64,000 nucleotides of DNA from Haemaphysalis longicornis (taxonomy: Eukaryota; Arthropoda; Arachnida; Ixodida; Ixodidae), in the NCBI GenBank assembly GCA_013339765.2, contig CM023450.1, positions 103,743,344 through 103,807,343 on the forward strand, read 5' to 3'. Numbering within the stretch: the first letter of the stretch is position 1; every line of letters begins with the position of its first letter. A program made the position numbers and the translations under genes. Under the pieces are notes generated by a model, which had not been told where the DNA came from, did not search any database, and was given only the letters and a program-made list of their open reading frames with translations. Shown here one piece after another: positions 29,969-42,900 of the stretch.

Positions 29969-31395
29969 GTGCACGGTTACTTCTTGTTCCTTGAGAAGCA
30001 CAAGCTCGCTCCAATAAAACGTGTTTACCTGGAAGAACGCTGCATTGTTCTTGGCTACGTAACAGTATGTACCGGTCTCGTGGAACCTGTTTTAGAAAAA
30101 TAACCTCTTGGGCGCATGTGTACGCTAATTTAGGTTTTAAACTTTTAAACTTGTGGTGGTAAGCCGCAGCGGAAAGCTTCCTTTACAGCACCTGTGGTTC
30201 CAAAAAGAGCGCTTAAATATTTAAATTCCGCACACGAAGCTCACTAAAGCGCATAATGTCATCTTAAAGCTGCACGAGATTCGCGTAGCACATTTTGGTA
30301 TTTCTTTTTAAGATTCGCCAACGGCCTACGACGCGTATAATGCAGCTTCCCGATAACAGCGTAAAACAATCTACAGTTCACCTCCGCCCCGTGCAAAGCC
30401 CCGGTGTTTTCGTTAGGCCGCCTGGTGCGGAGTTTGGTCGGTGGCCCTTTTTTCACACCTTACCCGTTAATGCACCGAGAGCAACGCTGTTAACCATTCT
30501 GCATAACGAAAGAACCTCGCGCTTGTCGGCCACGAGTATGCGCTCGTTGTACCGACCCTGGACGTAAACATACTGCTTTCTAAAACAATAAAGATTAGAT
30601 AGATAGCAGCAGCACGCACGCGACGTTTCAACCATTTCGCATGCACGCGCGAGCTCGTTCACGCTTGCCTTTGTGCATGTGACGTTTAACTGCACTCGGT
30701 GTAGCGCTAACGGCGCTACCCAAAATTCGTGGAAAGAGCACGCGAGCTTGCCAGTGCAGAAGACAGCGCACGTGTGGCATGCGTGTCGTCGCACGGGCAA
30801 CGCGAAAAAAAGAAGCAAGGCGTGGAAAATTTCTTTGTGCGGTTAAAGCACGAGTGCGTCCGGTTTGTGTGCGTGCGTGTACCACTGTGCGTGAGTGAAC
30901 GCTCCAGCGGGTCCGTAACGCCAGTCGGCACAGCCCGGAACGTTCGCTACCAGCGCGATGCCACCGAACGCCAGAAGTGAAGAAAGAAGGAGAAAAAAAT
31001 AAATGGTTGTGGTAACGAAAAGCCACTGTGGCCACGGAGAAAAATGATTCTCGGGCGGTTGCGTGTCGCACGAGAATGGCCTGGGCGGCGATACGCGACA
31101 CCTTCGCTTTAATCGCTCACTCGGATCTCGCGCCTTTGTTTCTCGCGTGGGCGAAGATAATGTATCGACGTACTGGCGAAATCGCACGCGCCAAACGAGG
31201 CGTTAAATAAAATTAAAAAGGTGACGGGGAAAAAACAACAAAAGAGAAGGTGGGGAGGGGAACGTCTACGAAGACGGAGTGCCGAAAAGAAGGAAGACGA
31301 AAAAAAAACGATTAAGGCAGCATGGAAGTGTCTCTGCGCATACCCAAACGGTAAGGTTGTGAGATGTCGTATTAGCGACACAAACGGAGCCACAT
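29969..31395. other. Unassigned DNA, about 1.4 kb
   Basis: Contains AATAAAG signals near 30,587, and a GC/CpG-rich part from about 30,640 to 31,210 where overlapping frames on both strands (up to 157 codons) are seen. None has a recognised domain. Confidence 0.4.
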
Positions 31396-31401
31396 ATCCT
31401 G

Positions 31402-31452
31402 AAATAAATAAATAAATAAATAAATAATTAAATAAATAAATAAATAAATAAA
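31402..31452. repeat. (AAAT)n microsatellite
   Basis: AAAT units interrupted once by AATT. Confidence 0.93.
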
Positions 31453-31715
31453 GAGGGTACACGAAAATGGGTATTCGAGGCGAGACTAAGAAAGAAGAGG
31501 ACGAGACCTAGTTCAACATTTAAAAGCCGCCTCTGGCATTATTACCTACAATAAACGGGCCATATAATAATATTTTAATAATAATAATATAATTTAAAAG
31601 TAAGCCTTCATTTTGTGCCATTTCCGTAAATTTTTAAAAAATTATTGGGGACACTCAAGTTTGATTACGTGCTTTGAAGGCCAAAGTATTATAGCTACCC
31701 CAGGCGATACTTCTA

Positions 31716-32140
31716 AAAAATGTGGTTGATTCCTCTCTCATAGGAGTCGGTAAAACACGAAAGTGAAATGTGCAGCGAAATCTGCAGCAAAATGCGCACG
31801 ATTTTCGGGTCGCCGGCTGTCTTGTGGGTGTTCTTGGCGAGCGACGTCCTGCTGGCGAGTCGCTACAGCAAAGGTGTACTGGCGTCATTTCTATGACGGA
31901 TATGACGTCGGTGAAATCGTGGTGTATCCCGCCATAAAACACTTTCGCGTTAAAACAAACTACCCTAAGTACAACGTACTCTTTAGTGCTAAAGGTTACT
32001 TCCCCGCAAGAGTACCCTGTGTGCAGGGGTGCACCCTTTACAGGCAGCTTGCTTCGTTGTACTGGCGTCATTTCCGTGACGGATATGACGTCAGTCAAAT
32101 CTTTGTGTAGCCAAGCATAAAACATTTTCGTGTTAAAAGA
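31716..32140. repeat. Dispersed repeat X, copy 2
   Basis: Collinear with 11,906-12,345, with both halves present. The minus strand carries a 220-codon frame (32317-31655) spanning the whole copy, in which the peptide TDVISVTEMTPV and its variant TDVISVIEMTPV each occur once, from the two halves. Frames with the same peptide exist in every other X half in this window, though broken elsewhere. A non-coding origin is more likely. Confidence 0.88.
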
Positions 32141-32374
32141 CCTCTTTACTGCGACAACGTGTTCGTGTTTTTTCTTCGCTTTCATTTCTTCTACTTTTGG
32201 CATGAATAATTCGACAGGAATTCGGGTGCCACTGCACGCAACAGCGTCTTCATAACGAGAATTCGCTGTATATTGTGGCGGGCAACTGTTCCACTCGCGT
32301 GCCGACACGTTCACCAACCACTCGGTGTGCGTCAGCTCGGCAAGAATTAGGCCAAGCCATGTTTCACCACTAAT

Positions 32375-32460
32375 AACGTGCCGTGGTGGCGCTGTGATAT
32401 CGCACTCGGTTCCTACTCTGAATATCCGGGTTCAATTCCGATTAACTCGAGTGTCTGTTT
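32375..32460 (+). repeat. tRNA-derived SINE-like head
   Basis: GCCGTGGTGGCGCTGTGATA followed by GGGTTCAATTCC (box B) at 32,429-32,440, spacing consistent with a tRNA-derived promoter. No known SINE body follows. Confidence 0.4.
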
Positions 32461-33300
32461 TTGTGTACTCTTCACGGCGGCGGTCACTTTCTGTGTCGAA
32501 ACACAAAAACGCCGGTTTTAAAGCGAAGCTTTATTTGGTTTGTGTTCAGTGCATTTTTCATGCGCGTACAAAAGCACCATGGCGTGAAGAACGCAAATTC
32601 TCTACAGAAACAGGTGTAACTCTGGTTTTTTACCAACTTTTACAAAAGCAATCACATGGCAATTGACCGCTAACATGGGTCTGTCGTTACTCGGAGTTAT
32701 ATTTACTTGTCTTAATTAGTTAGTTCACACTGAGGTTGTAAACATACAGAGTTCCCATCTGCTGTCAGTACATGCCCCATTTACGGGGAAGATTAGGGTA
32801 CACGAAACAGCTGTAACGCTTGTTTTGTCACAACTATCTCGCGACAAACTATTTAACAGTTAACCGCGAAGACAACTCTGCCATCACGGTGAGCTTGATT
32901 TACTTTTATTGGGAAGGTAGTTCACAGGGAAGTTGCAAAGGCTGTAGAATTTCGAATTTCCAGATGCTGTCAATACAGAGGCCATGGCGGGAGGAAAACT
33001 GACTGCCCTACGTTTGTCGGCTAGGATTGAACTGTGGTCCTTCATAGTGTCATTAAGTAATGAGAGCTCCAGTGTCCCTATCATTATGAAATGATGAGAA
33101 GAAGACAAAACGTCTGCATTCTTTAGCCATGTCTGTGATGTGTATTTTATGCACATACTCCAGCCTGGGACTGCATCTGACTTTTTTGTTGTTTTTTTAT
33201 GTGTGTTGATGTGTCTCTCTGGTGGAAGTTTCTTTCGTTTTTTTTCTTTTTCTTATTTGTATTATTCATGTAAGCATATAACCCTTATCACGTGTTCACC
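32461..33300. other. Unassigned DNA grading into a LINE 3' UTR
   Basis: No coding domain. The T-rich part from about 33,170 resembles the 3' UTR upstream of the LINE terminus at 8.76 kb. Confidence 0.4.
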
Positions 33301-33363
33301 AACCATCTGAAGTAGCAAGCCCAGCATGCAGGGCTGACCTCTTCGGTCTCATTAAAGAATTCT

Positions 33364-33420
<57 letters not shown>
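33301..33420 (+). mobile_element. LINE 3' terminus with (CT)n tail
   Basis: GTAGCAAGCCCAGCATGCAG then GGCTGACCTC forms an AGCCC/GGGCT stem at the same place as the AGCCTTG/CAGGGCT stem at 8.76 and 23.34 kb. CATTAAAGAATTC and a (CT)n tract (33,361-33,422) follow directly. Confidence 0.8.
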
Positions 33421-33422
<2 letters not shown>

Positions 33423-33424
<2 letters not shown>

Positions 33425-34050
33425 AGGCCATCCTACCTTTACAACGTGAAATGGCTCCTAATTTTGCATTAGAACAACGCCTTCTGCAGAACACGTCCAA
33501 TGTGTCAGGGAGGCTACCATCAAATATCACAGAAAATTACAATATTCGGTCTAAAAATAGGTCTCTATGAGGTAGTATGATGGCGGATCATCACCCCCTC
33601 TCTACATGACCCGACCCCCCCCCCCCCCCCTAGACGCACCGTCTGTGGCTCCCCAACAGCTCTTTATGGGTCTCTGGATGAACCATCGTCACCTCAGAGT
33701 GTCTTCGTCCCTCCTACCAGCGTGCGTGTGGCGTAAACAGGCTTGCCGTGTTCAAGTCGAAAGCTCCAAGTGCCGTGAACAAGCTTTATTTGAACTATTT
33801 TGAACTGTCTTCCTTAGCCCCAAATTCCACAACAGACCCTTTTGGCATCCTTGCTAGAATAAAATCAATCATTCCATTCTCAAAATGGCCCCCATAAGGC
33901 TGTCGTCTTAATGCTCGTATGAACACCGTCAAAAATAAATGAACCGGGATAAACCGTGCACTAATAAAAAAATGTCTTGTTGACTTGCGAAATATTAATC
34001 CAAGTAGTTAAATTACATGTGGCCAAGACTTAGCAAACTCATATCGCAGT
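33423..34050. other. Unassigned DNA
   Basis: Includes a run of about 17 C bases at 33,615-33,631. No gene recognised. Confidence 0.5.
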
Positions 34051-34054
34051 AATC

Positions 34055-34199
34055 CATGACTTCGTACAGCGCAAAAAAACGACAAAGGACACAGGGAGGC
34101 GACGGGCACTAGCGCTTGTGCCGGTCGCCTCCCTGTGTCCTCTGTCGTTGTTTTTTTGCGCTACACGAAGTCATGTATTATCGCTACCAACTAGCCCAA
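34055..34199 (+). mobile_element. AGCGCT-centred foldback element, copy B
   Basis: The most perfect copy. The arm from 34055 (CATGACTTCGTACAGCGC) pairs with the arm ending at 34175 over more than 50 bases with few mismatches. The centre is GCACTAGCGCTTGTGC, itself palindromic. The tail TACCAACTAGCCCAA is at 34185-34199. Confidence 0.9.
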
Positions 34200-37100
34200 A
34201 CCCAAACTCTCATATTGCAGCCCTATACATTTTATACCAGGCAAAATTCCAACCGATACCAAAAAAGGTACATACTGCGTTTTAAAGAACGCCTTGCTCA
34301 GTTTCTTCCTTCAGATGCAAGTTTGAACGCGTAAAGTTGGAACGTACGCACACTTGCAGTTAGTCCTTACTTTGTTGATTAGGATACCCGCCGCTTGAAG
34401 CGTAGTACAAGTTCATAAAATGCAAGGACAACCGCAAAAAAGACGCATTACTAGTAATATATCTTGCTTGTTAGGCCTGTGGAAAGTGGATCAAAATAAA
34501 AACAAAGAAAATCATTTCCGGGGAATCTTTCCGTGCTCGTCAAACCGTACATTTTATGACGCTTGCCGGGACATATTTTACGCATTGCTAGTTGTGTCCC
34601 TCGCGTGAATAGCTTCTTTGGGTGCCGTGAAGGACGCGCGCTAGCTCCTATCCTGACGGCTCTTCTAATTTGTAAAAGTGCCCCGGTGAATCAGGCCACG
34701 TTTACCGCGTCAAATATTTGAACTGACCCTCTTTCCTTTTCTCCTTTTTTTTTTTGCTACGCGAACCGCCCGAACTGCGTCCACAGGCGTATACGCGCGC
34801 CTAGCATGAAAAATAAATTAAGCTAAAACAAGGAGGAAAGCACGAAAGGTTTTTATAACCCTTCTCCTTTTTCCTCCGGCGGCCGTTCCATATTCCGGGA
34901 CACAAAATACACCGAGTATATTTCCACAAAGTAATACAGCCCCTTTCAAAGCGAATCCAACACCTATAACCGCCATTCTGAAGCTGGCTTCCCCGAACGC
35001 ACGCACGCGCTCGTTGCGGCCTACCCCGCCACTCGATGGGAGCTGCTGCGTATCCGCCCAACCCATGTCGTTCGCGGGGAAATTCGATCGTCGCGTCCCG
35101 TCAACCCCGCCAGCGGTATAGCCCCGTTGGAAGCCGAGTTCAAACTCCTTCTGAACGTGGTTTTGGATCTTCGGTTACTCAATTATCGGTCCCTCAGCCA
35201 ACGGTTTTCTCGAACTTATCCCCATGTATCCAATGCCACCCCTCGCCTTCCGAATTTTCATCCATGCACAGGCGAAAAAAACTACGCTTCACCGAAAATG
35301 GCATGCGGGTGGGGTCATGGTGTAAATATTGACGTCTCACCTCTCTGGTTCACGCTAAGCCCTGCGGGTGTTACGCTGGGGAACTGCTAAACAAACTGCC
35401 TCCGGGCAAGTATATATGTCGTTGCAGCCGACCTTATTGTTATGCAGACGGTGTTTTTAGTTACCCTATGAAGTCAGGTTTCAAATAAACAATGAGGGAC
35501 TTCCTGATGCCGCTTTGACGGTGGTTTATCCGGTCAGAAGAAAATTAAAGCGAGAACGGATTAGTTATGTTGCCATTAGGTAAGAAACCTCCATAATGAA
35601 CTTTCTTCACTTGTTCAAGAAGGTGTTTGTGCGAAATAGTTGGAGCCTTGGTGTTAAAATGAAACTAGCCAGCGTTTAAAAAATGAAATTTTGCCAGAGG
35701 CTTGAAATATGCGTCTCGAAAACTGGCCCTCCAATACACAGCGGTTTAATTCATATGCTGTACGTCCGTGAAGAAGCATTGTGAGAGCTAGAGCGGAAAC
35801 GTCTTGCGTGTGCACGAACTTGGCACTTACACTACTGGCAAAAATGGCATCACGAGCGCTCCGCCGTTTATTCTAAACCACCCTGGCTAGCTTGAACCAC
35901 TTTGTGTGTAAAATTTGTGTTTCTTTGACAACTAAAGTGAATAATCTCCACATTTAGATAATAGTTTATTAGAAATATCATATTTTTAGCGGCATTTTTT
36001 AACTATTCTGGATTGTAATGTAAAATAACTGTCAAACACGCCACCGGAAGTTCATCGCATTCAGTGCGTTCTTTGGGGCCGACCGAGCAATGCATGCTCG
36101 AGGGCTATATTCATCTGTAATTTACTGAATTAACCGAATGCACTCCTGACTCCTTCCTCTTGTCGCTCTACAGCGCCAAGGACATCGTTAAAGAAACAGC
36201 AGGTTTTCAAACAGTTGGTCTATGCCGGCATGTTACAGGGCCCAGAGAGCAAGCACTATTACTCACGAAAACATACAGCCGTGTAATAGCGGAGACAACG
36301 CCGCAGGACGTAAAAAGGGTATCCCTGCCGCATAGACATTTTCGCACTGCGATTTGTGACGTTGAAATCGGCAATGGCTAAACCGAACTGGCAAAGCTTA
36401 TTTAATTGTTTTTATTAGGAAAGGAACAGTGATGTAGGAGCCTTTTGCTGCCAAATATGTGTGCATTGTCACGTTTGCAGGACACGTGTTTAATACGGCG
36501 TAAGTTTCAGGTAGCAAACATCACCAAACACTCTGCCTCACCATGACCGACGTTACGGAGCACTGCATTTTTCATTTTTATACCATGCTTTGCCTTGATA
36601 AACAATTGCAGTGGAACTATACTCCAGATGAACGCCAGCGCTATGGTGACTTCATAGCCAATTCCCCTGTGTACATACAAATGCATACGCACACGGTAGC
36701 CAACGAAACGCGTCAGTGGTTATTTAGCGCAATAGACTAGAGGAGCTTTTTAGCTGGCCAGTTCGGGTGTTTTTAATACGTTCCCCCGGGGGACGCCGCC
36801 ATACAGGACGCGCTGGCTCGCTCCAACGTTTGATGGCTCCTTCGGAGCCTACTGGGGGTCGCCTGGCTCTCTCGGCTCCATAAGGCAGCACGCTTTGTAA
36901 CATGCTCGTTTGTATAGCGACAAACCAGCGGGGTGGGGCGAGGGGCGGAAGGGCCCAGATACGCGAGGGATCAATTCGAGCTTTAATTTATGTGTAAACA
37001 AAGAAGACCCCATTTATAGTCGCGCACAAGCTGAACCAGCTACGAAGGCGTGATTTTTCAGTTAGTCTGCCTGTTGTGTTCCTTTCACCTGCCTTCGGGC

Positions 37101-38453
37101 ATTGAGTGTGCCTGCGGAGAGGGCTGCTGTTTTTGTTCGTCGCTGTCGCTTCCACATCGTCGAAAAATGTCGTTATGCAGGGCTTAAACCTTGTGCGAGG
37201 ATATCAAGTTTCTGAGTTTTACAGAAGGTCGTACCAGGTGGCACAACGGACAGCAGGACAGGGGAAGCGCGAATCGCAATCATGGCATGAGGACGAAGAT
37301 GGAAAGAAATACAACTGATCAAAGAGGAGTCAACATGGAGCACACAAAGATTTCACTCATCGAAGAAGCAGTCAAACTGGCATATATGTGTGCAGATCAA
37401 GTACACTGTATGACGACCGACATGTTGATTCATAACTGAGGTTCAACATATTCGTTTAAAAAATACTGCTAATTGCCTCCCCTCCCTTGGCTTGGTTTCC
37501 CGTGATAGATCTCTCTTCCTCGCTTCTTTCTTTCTTCTTTTCCTGTCTCCTAGAAACTCGTTGGACTTCGGTCCAGGTTGTTCATTTTTAATTGGCGTCA
37601 CCCGTGATACGTATGTGGTACGGGTTGGGCTTTTATTTTACTTTATAGCCCTTTATTTTGTCTGTCTGTTGACAAGGCAAAAGGAGCCTCACGTGTTCCG
37701 AATGATGGGGTGACACAACACAATTTCTAGAGGCTTGTAAATGTTTCATATCGCATTTCTTTAATAATAATTTTCTTCGGTAAAATATTTCATAAGTGCT
37801 GTCTTTTCATAATAATTTTATAGAAATTATGATGCTCAAAAAGTTGGAAAATTTGCAGATCCGGAGGCAGCAGGACTCACTCGTGTAACGCTACAACTAT
37901 TGAGTCTTGTCCACTACGGTACCGTCGTAAGTCGCGCACATGACGCTTCGTACTTTTTTCAGCGTTTTATAGGTCCTTTTGCGATTTTCTTTCCTTTGCC
38001 CTTCCAGTTTTGGTAAATAGATACATCAGAGTCACTTTTTTGTTCACCTAAGATTCACCTTACACCCTCAGATAAGTTATTCGCTTTTGTGGGGCCCGAA
38101 AGAGCGCCAATGGTGAGACTTTACCCAAAACTCCTATTGCAGGTAACCGGTGCATCTCCGAGGCTTCAATAAATTAAATGGCAAGAAATATTGGAGCGGC
38201 TGTCTGCCCTTATGTGTTGAAGCTGGGATAATGCTACTCAACAGCGAGTAAATTAGCTATATGGTTGACCGTCGTGTAATACCGAAAAGTTGTGTAAGGC
38301 ACAGCATCAAGTTCGTCTGTTTTGAATGACTGGTTGATTAACGACGAATGTATCGGTTGAAAATCTAGTAGGCTATTCCTTAAGTATTCGAAAGAATGAT
38401 ATTCAGAACCAGCAAACCAATGAGCTAGGGAACGAGACAGCGGAGGCGCGAGA

Positions 38454-38454
<1 letters not shown>
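34200..38454. other. Unassigned DNA, about 4.25 kb
   Basis: The largest featureless stretch. Frames reach about 98 codons without recognised domains. A polypyrimidine-AG acceptor-like context (CTTCCTCTTGTCGCTCTACAG at about 36,153) precedes the 73-codon frame at 36,160-36,381, but nothing else supports an exon. A GC-rich patch lies near 35,000-35,110. No repeats or RNAs were recognised. Confidence 0.45.
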
Positions 38455-38455
<1 letters not shown>

Positions 38456-38520
<65 letters not shown>

Positions 38521-38521
38521 G
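38456..38521. repeat. (AATC)n microsatellite
   Basis: About 16 AATC units, pure. Confidence 0.95.
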
Positions 38522-39240
38522 AACGAGTAAAACCAGCAAGCAAACGGTACAAGAAGGAGCCGAGAAAGCGTCCACCATTTGCAGGGCACGAGTAAAAGAT
38601 ACACTAACGGGAAATCACGTATAGGAAATTTAAAATCCCGTCTTTATGCATAAAAAAGCATTTGGAGTCGCCAGAACTGTACTAGTCGACAACCAGTCTC
38701 GAGCGCATAAGACGACGGAGAAGTTGGTGCGTTGCTATGGCAACGTTAGAGCATGGTCATGCGAGCATATTTTATATACACGGACTGCCTGAACCTCCCG
38801 TAAAGTGCTATGGTCTTTTTTCAGTTCAAGTGAAAGAAAAAGCTCTGTTACGAGGCGAAGCAATGTTCCCAAGTAGAATTTATTACCCCCCCACCCCCAA
38901 GACAGAAAAAAAACCTTTCGGAATATTAACAGCTTCGAAAACATGCAGATAAAACCACGTAGTCCGAAAGGTGGGCCAGTAATTTAGTCGTGTCGTAGTG
39001 GCTACGATTTTCGCCTTTACCGTGGAAAAGCGGAGTCAAATCCTATGACTGCCCGCGCATGAAACACACGGCACGTGCAAATGTTTGAACATGTGTTGTG
39101 TTCCGCTAAAGTACATTTAGTTCATTAAAACACTGCTTTGGCCCGATTTCAATCGTACTAATTTTATCGCAAACTTCAAACAAATATTCGAGATATTAAA
39201 GAAAACATGTGAAGCAGTGGCGACTTCCCAGCCGCTTTCC
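38522..39240. other. Unassigned DNA
   Basis: No recognised gene or repeat. Confidence 0.5.
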
Positions 39241-39251
39241 GGCACTTTTTC

Positions 39252-39466
39252 TGTGACGTCACACAATTTTATTTGTGACGTCATTCTGTGACGTCACAGA
39301 TCACAGGCTACCTAAGCCGCCCCCAAGAAACATGGCTGGGCGATTGTAGTGGGGCCTGTTCGTTCGTTTGATTGTATAACTTGAATGCTAATGTGCAGTT
39401 ATCCCACTGATGGCTAGGTTTTTAGTTCTGGCGAATATTACGTCACTGCCGGCGATATTACGTCAC
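39252..39466. promoter_or_regulatory. Cluster of CRE-type motifs
   Basis: Three perfect TGACGTCA palindromes at 39254-39261, 39276-39283 and 39289-39296 are followed by two TTACGTCA motifs at 39438-39445 and 39458-39465, the latter inside a tandemly repeated ATATTACGTCACTG. TGACGTCA is the CREB/ATF consensus. No adjacent gene is known, so a regulatory role is only possible, and the block may be part of a dispersed repeat. Confidence 0.45.
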
Positions 39467-39935
39467 TGTAGTGCTGTAGTGCAAAATGTGAACGTTTTCA
39501 CTATTTCTTGAGTAATTTCGGGTAAAAAACGTACTTTTTTTCTGGAATGGAGCTGAGTATGTTACCAAAGGCTAGTTCCTCTCAATTGAACGAAGCTGTA
39601 TTTCGCCTTTATGGCCTTTTAACTCCGGACAGATACTTCAAGTAAAACCCCTTCAAGAACTCGCTAGTCAAATTCGAGTGCTTTATGAGGCAATGGTTGC
39701 GTTTAATATTAGTGATTTCAGTTCAGTAGGATGGTTATATCCTTTCTGAAAGAACTTTACCGTGACCTTACGCGTTGAGAATAGCCCGGACAAACGCATT
39801 TTTTTTATTTCCGCCATAACTTATTATTTGCGAGTATTTGTATGTCGGCAACTTTCGTAATTAACAAGGCAGTGATCCCGTTCCAACATACATCAAAATT
39901 AACGGACTCCAGCACCCTTTTTCGACCAAAGGTGC
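39467..39935. other. Unassigned DNA upstream of LINE-A
   Basis: AT-rich, no coding signal until the LINE-A linker region starts. Confidence 0.5.
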
Positions 39936-39939
39936 AAAC

Positions 39940-42900
39940 ATACTGACAGGCCAAAATTTGAATTCCTTATGGAGGACGCCAGCTGTGCGGGCCTTTACAC
40001 AAGCCTAGAAACCACGATCGGCAATGCAACCCAGGCTTGCAAGAGTACTGTCACAATGCCGCCAAAAGTAGCAGAATTTTATATCGAACTTAAACGCATC
40101 TGGGCAATTCGACGGCGTGCGGAGCGACGGTAGACGTGTACAAAAGCTGTACACGACCTAAGGGTAGCCAGAAGCACACAGAAAAAAAGACAGCGCCGCA
40201 TCGCTCAGGTCCAGGCACGACGGTGGAAATCATTCTGCGAGTCCCTCGACCCTCGGAAGCCTTTATCTTCTGTATGGAGGATAGCGTGGCCTGGCGACGC
40301 CTGTGCAGCAACGCTATTCATTCAAGGCTTTGGCACTACATGAAAACCATCCGGAGGTGGAAGTCACAGAAGATTTCTGCGCTAGGGTTGCCTCTAGACC
40401 TGATGGCATTCGATCTGCAAAAATCCGTAAAGTCCGTACCTCACGCGATCAACGAATGAACGTGCTCTTTTCCATGGAAGAGTTAGATGCGGCTCTGGCA
40501 TCCTGCAGGCGTACCTCATCTTCGGGTCCCGACGGGTTCTCCTACTCCACACTATGCCACCTTGGCCCTCCAGCACGTCATACGCTTTTGGGCATCTTTA
40601 ACAAGACGTGGCGTCGTTACACTGTAGCGTCGTATTACCAGAGTGGAAAATAAGCCGTCTGGTCCCCTTACTCAAGCCTGGCCAATCTCCACTTGACCTT
40701 CCGTCATAGCGTACAATTGCCCTCTCAAGCTGCCTTTGCAAGGTCATGGAAAGAATGATACCAACGAGGCTGCAGTGGTTCCTTGAATACAATATATATC
40801 CTGAAGTTCTGGCCGTTTTTCGACGCGGGCGTTCCTCCATAAACTGCGTGGTGGACTTGGTAACGTTTGCACAGCAAGAAAAAAGTCGCAAACGCGTCAG
40901 AAGCCCTGTTCTTTGAGATTAAGGGCGCCTATTATGACGTCGTTCATGAGCCTATTCTAGACGCCCTGGAGCACTTCGGACTTGGTGGGCGAGTTTGCCG
41001 ATAAATAGAAAGCTTCTTGTCCAGAAGATCTTTTTATGTCAAGACGAAGGACTGCCCAACATCACAGCACTTTATTCAACGTGGTGTTCCTCAAGGAGCG
41101 GTGCCAAGTAAAACGTTTTTCGAACGATCGTCAGACTTGTGCGCGCTCCCCCCAAAAATGTCTCCGTCTCCATTTACGCCGATGAAATTTGCCTCTGGGC
41201 TTCGGGCGTCAACCTACCACAGCCAAGGGTACGACTACGAAAGGCGCCCAATGTCACGGGATCCTACCTGAAAAGACAAGGTCTGAGCATATCGGTTGAC
41301 AAGTGCGCGCTGGTTGCCTTTACCCGCAAGCACATATTTCGATATTCCGTCAAGATCAATGGGAGGTTGGTTCCCTACGCCAGACATCACAAATTCATTG
41401 GCGTCATCATCGAGAAGGACATTTCATGGAACGCACATGTGACTGTACTTAAGAAGAAACTTACCACCATTGCCCACATATCCAGATTTTTTGGTGGAAA
41501 GACGAGTGGAACATCGGTGAGAACAATGCTGCAGCTGTACTTGCGTTACAGCTTGCTAGCAATTTCCAATACTTACGCCACTAACCTTCGGATAATACAG
41601 AGCATCAAAGCGCAGGCTGTGCGTACGTGTCTTGGTTTGCCGCGTTGTGCATCAACAGTGGACACCATTTGCATCACTCAGGACCACCCAATAGCAACGT
41701 ACGTGGCTACTGAAACACTACACCTGTACATCAGGCTTCTCACGAGGCTTCCATTTCACCAAATCGCACAGCTCCCTCAGAATCACCATGATCTGTTTTC
41801 AGCCATTGTTACAACGCACAGGGCTGAAATCCAGTAAAGGTACGCCCCTGCGATAACACTGTCCTCCTCGTTGTGGTGCCTGGCACAAGATGAGATCCGT
41901 TTCAGCGTTCCGGGAATTGTAAAAAAACCCGACTTGTCATCGTTGGCCCTTCAACAACTTACGATTCTGTTACTGCACGAACAGTACAACGACCGGAAAC
42001 ATGTATACACGGATGGCTCAGTAACGGTACGGAAGGTGTGGTGGTTGTACCAGAAGATTTGACTACCGCTCAATGGCGTGTTTCCCATGCCACGAAGCAG
42101 ACAGCTGCAGAACTTTCAGCCATTAGTGGGACTCTTGATCACGTTATCTGAGCTACTCTTTAAAACTGGGCTATCTTCTCTGATTCTAGGGCTGTTTTAC
42201 AAAGCTTACGCGCAACCCTGAACTACGGCCCTCTGTACCAACTGCTGATTCAGATTAGAGAAACATTTCGTCAAGCCATCACATCCGACCATGATATAAT
42301 ATTTCCGTGACTTCCAGGTCACTGCGGAATCATCGGCAACGTATTGGGGGATGAAGCTGCCAGTACAGACCACGAGACCGACCGCACCATCCTGTTTCAG
42401 CTTTCAAGGGCCGATGCCGCGAGGATGCTTCGCTCCTTTGCTCGTAGAATCACCATGAAGCAGTCGAACACACCAGAATTTTTGAACCCCCTCTGCATAT
42501 CCAATATCCTCTCCTTCAGCGCCATCTTCTGTATGGGCTGTCTCGACCCCAGCCGACTCTGCTTTGTAGACTGTGGATGGAAGTGGCCTTCACGAAAGCC
42601 TACTCCTTCCTCATCGGGATGGTCAGCAGCGCCCATTGTGACGCCTCTCGGGTGGAAGAGACTACAGAGCATGTACCCCGACTGCTCGTCGGGGAGAAGC
42701 GTGCTTGCCACCACGCCCAGCCGATTGGACAATCGAGCATTTGCAGTACAGACTATCTTACGTCATCGGTTTCTACCATCGACTTCACCGAAGGCGACGA
42801 AACACCTTCTACGTTTCCTGAGCGAAACGAATTTGCATGAATGACTGTAGTGCCTAAAATGGGACCAGAACGCGCACATTCCCATCCCTATCTCTTCCTC

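Noticed and set aside
36160..36381. Exon after a good polypyrimidine-AG acceptor
   Set aside because: Only a 73-codon frame without homology or donor partner; acceptor-like strings are common.
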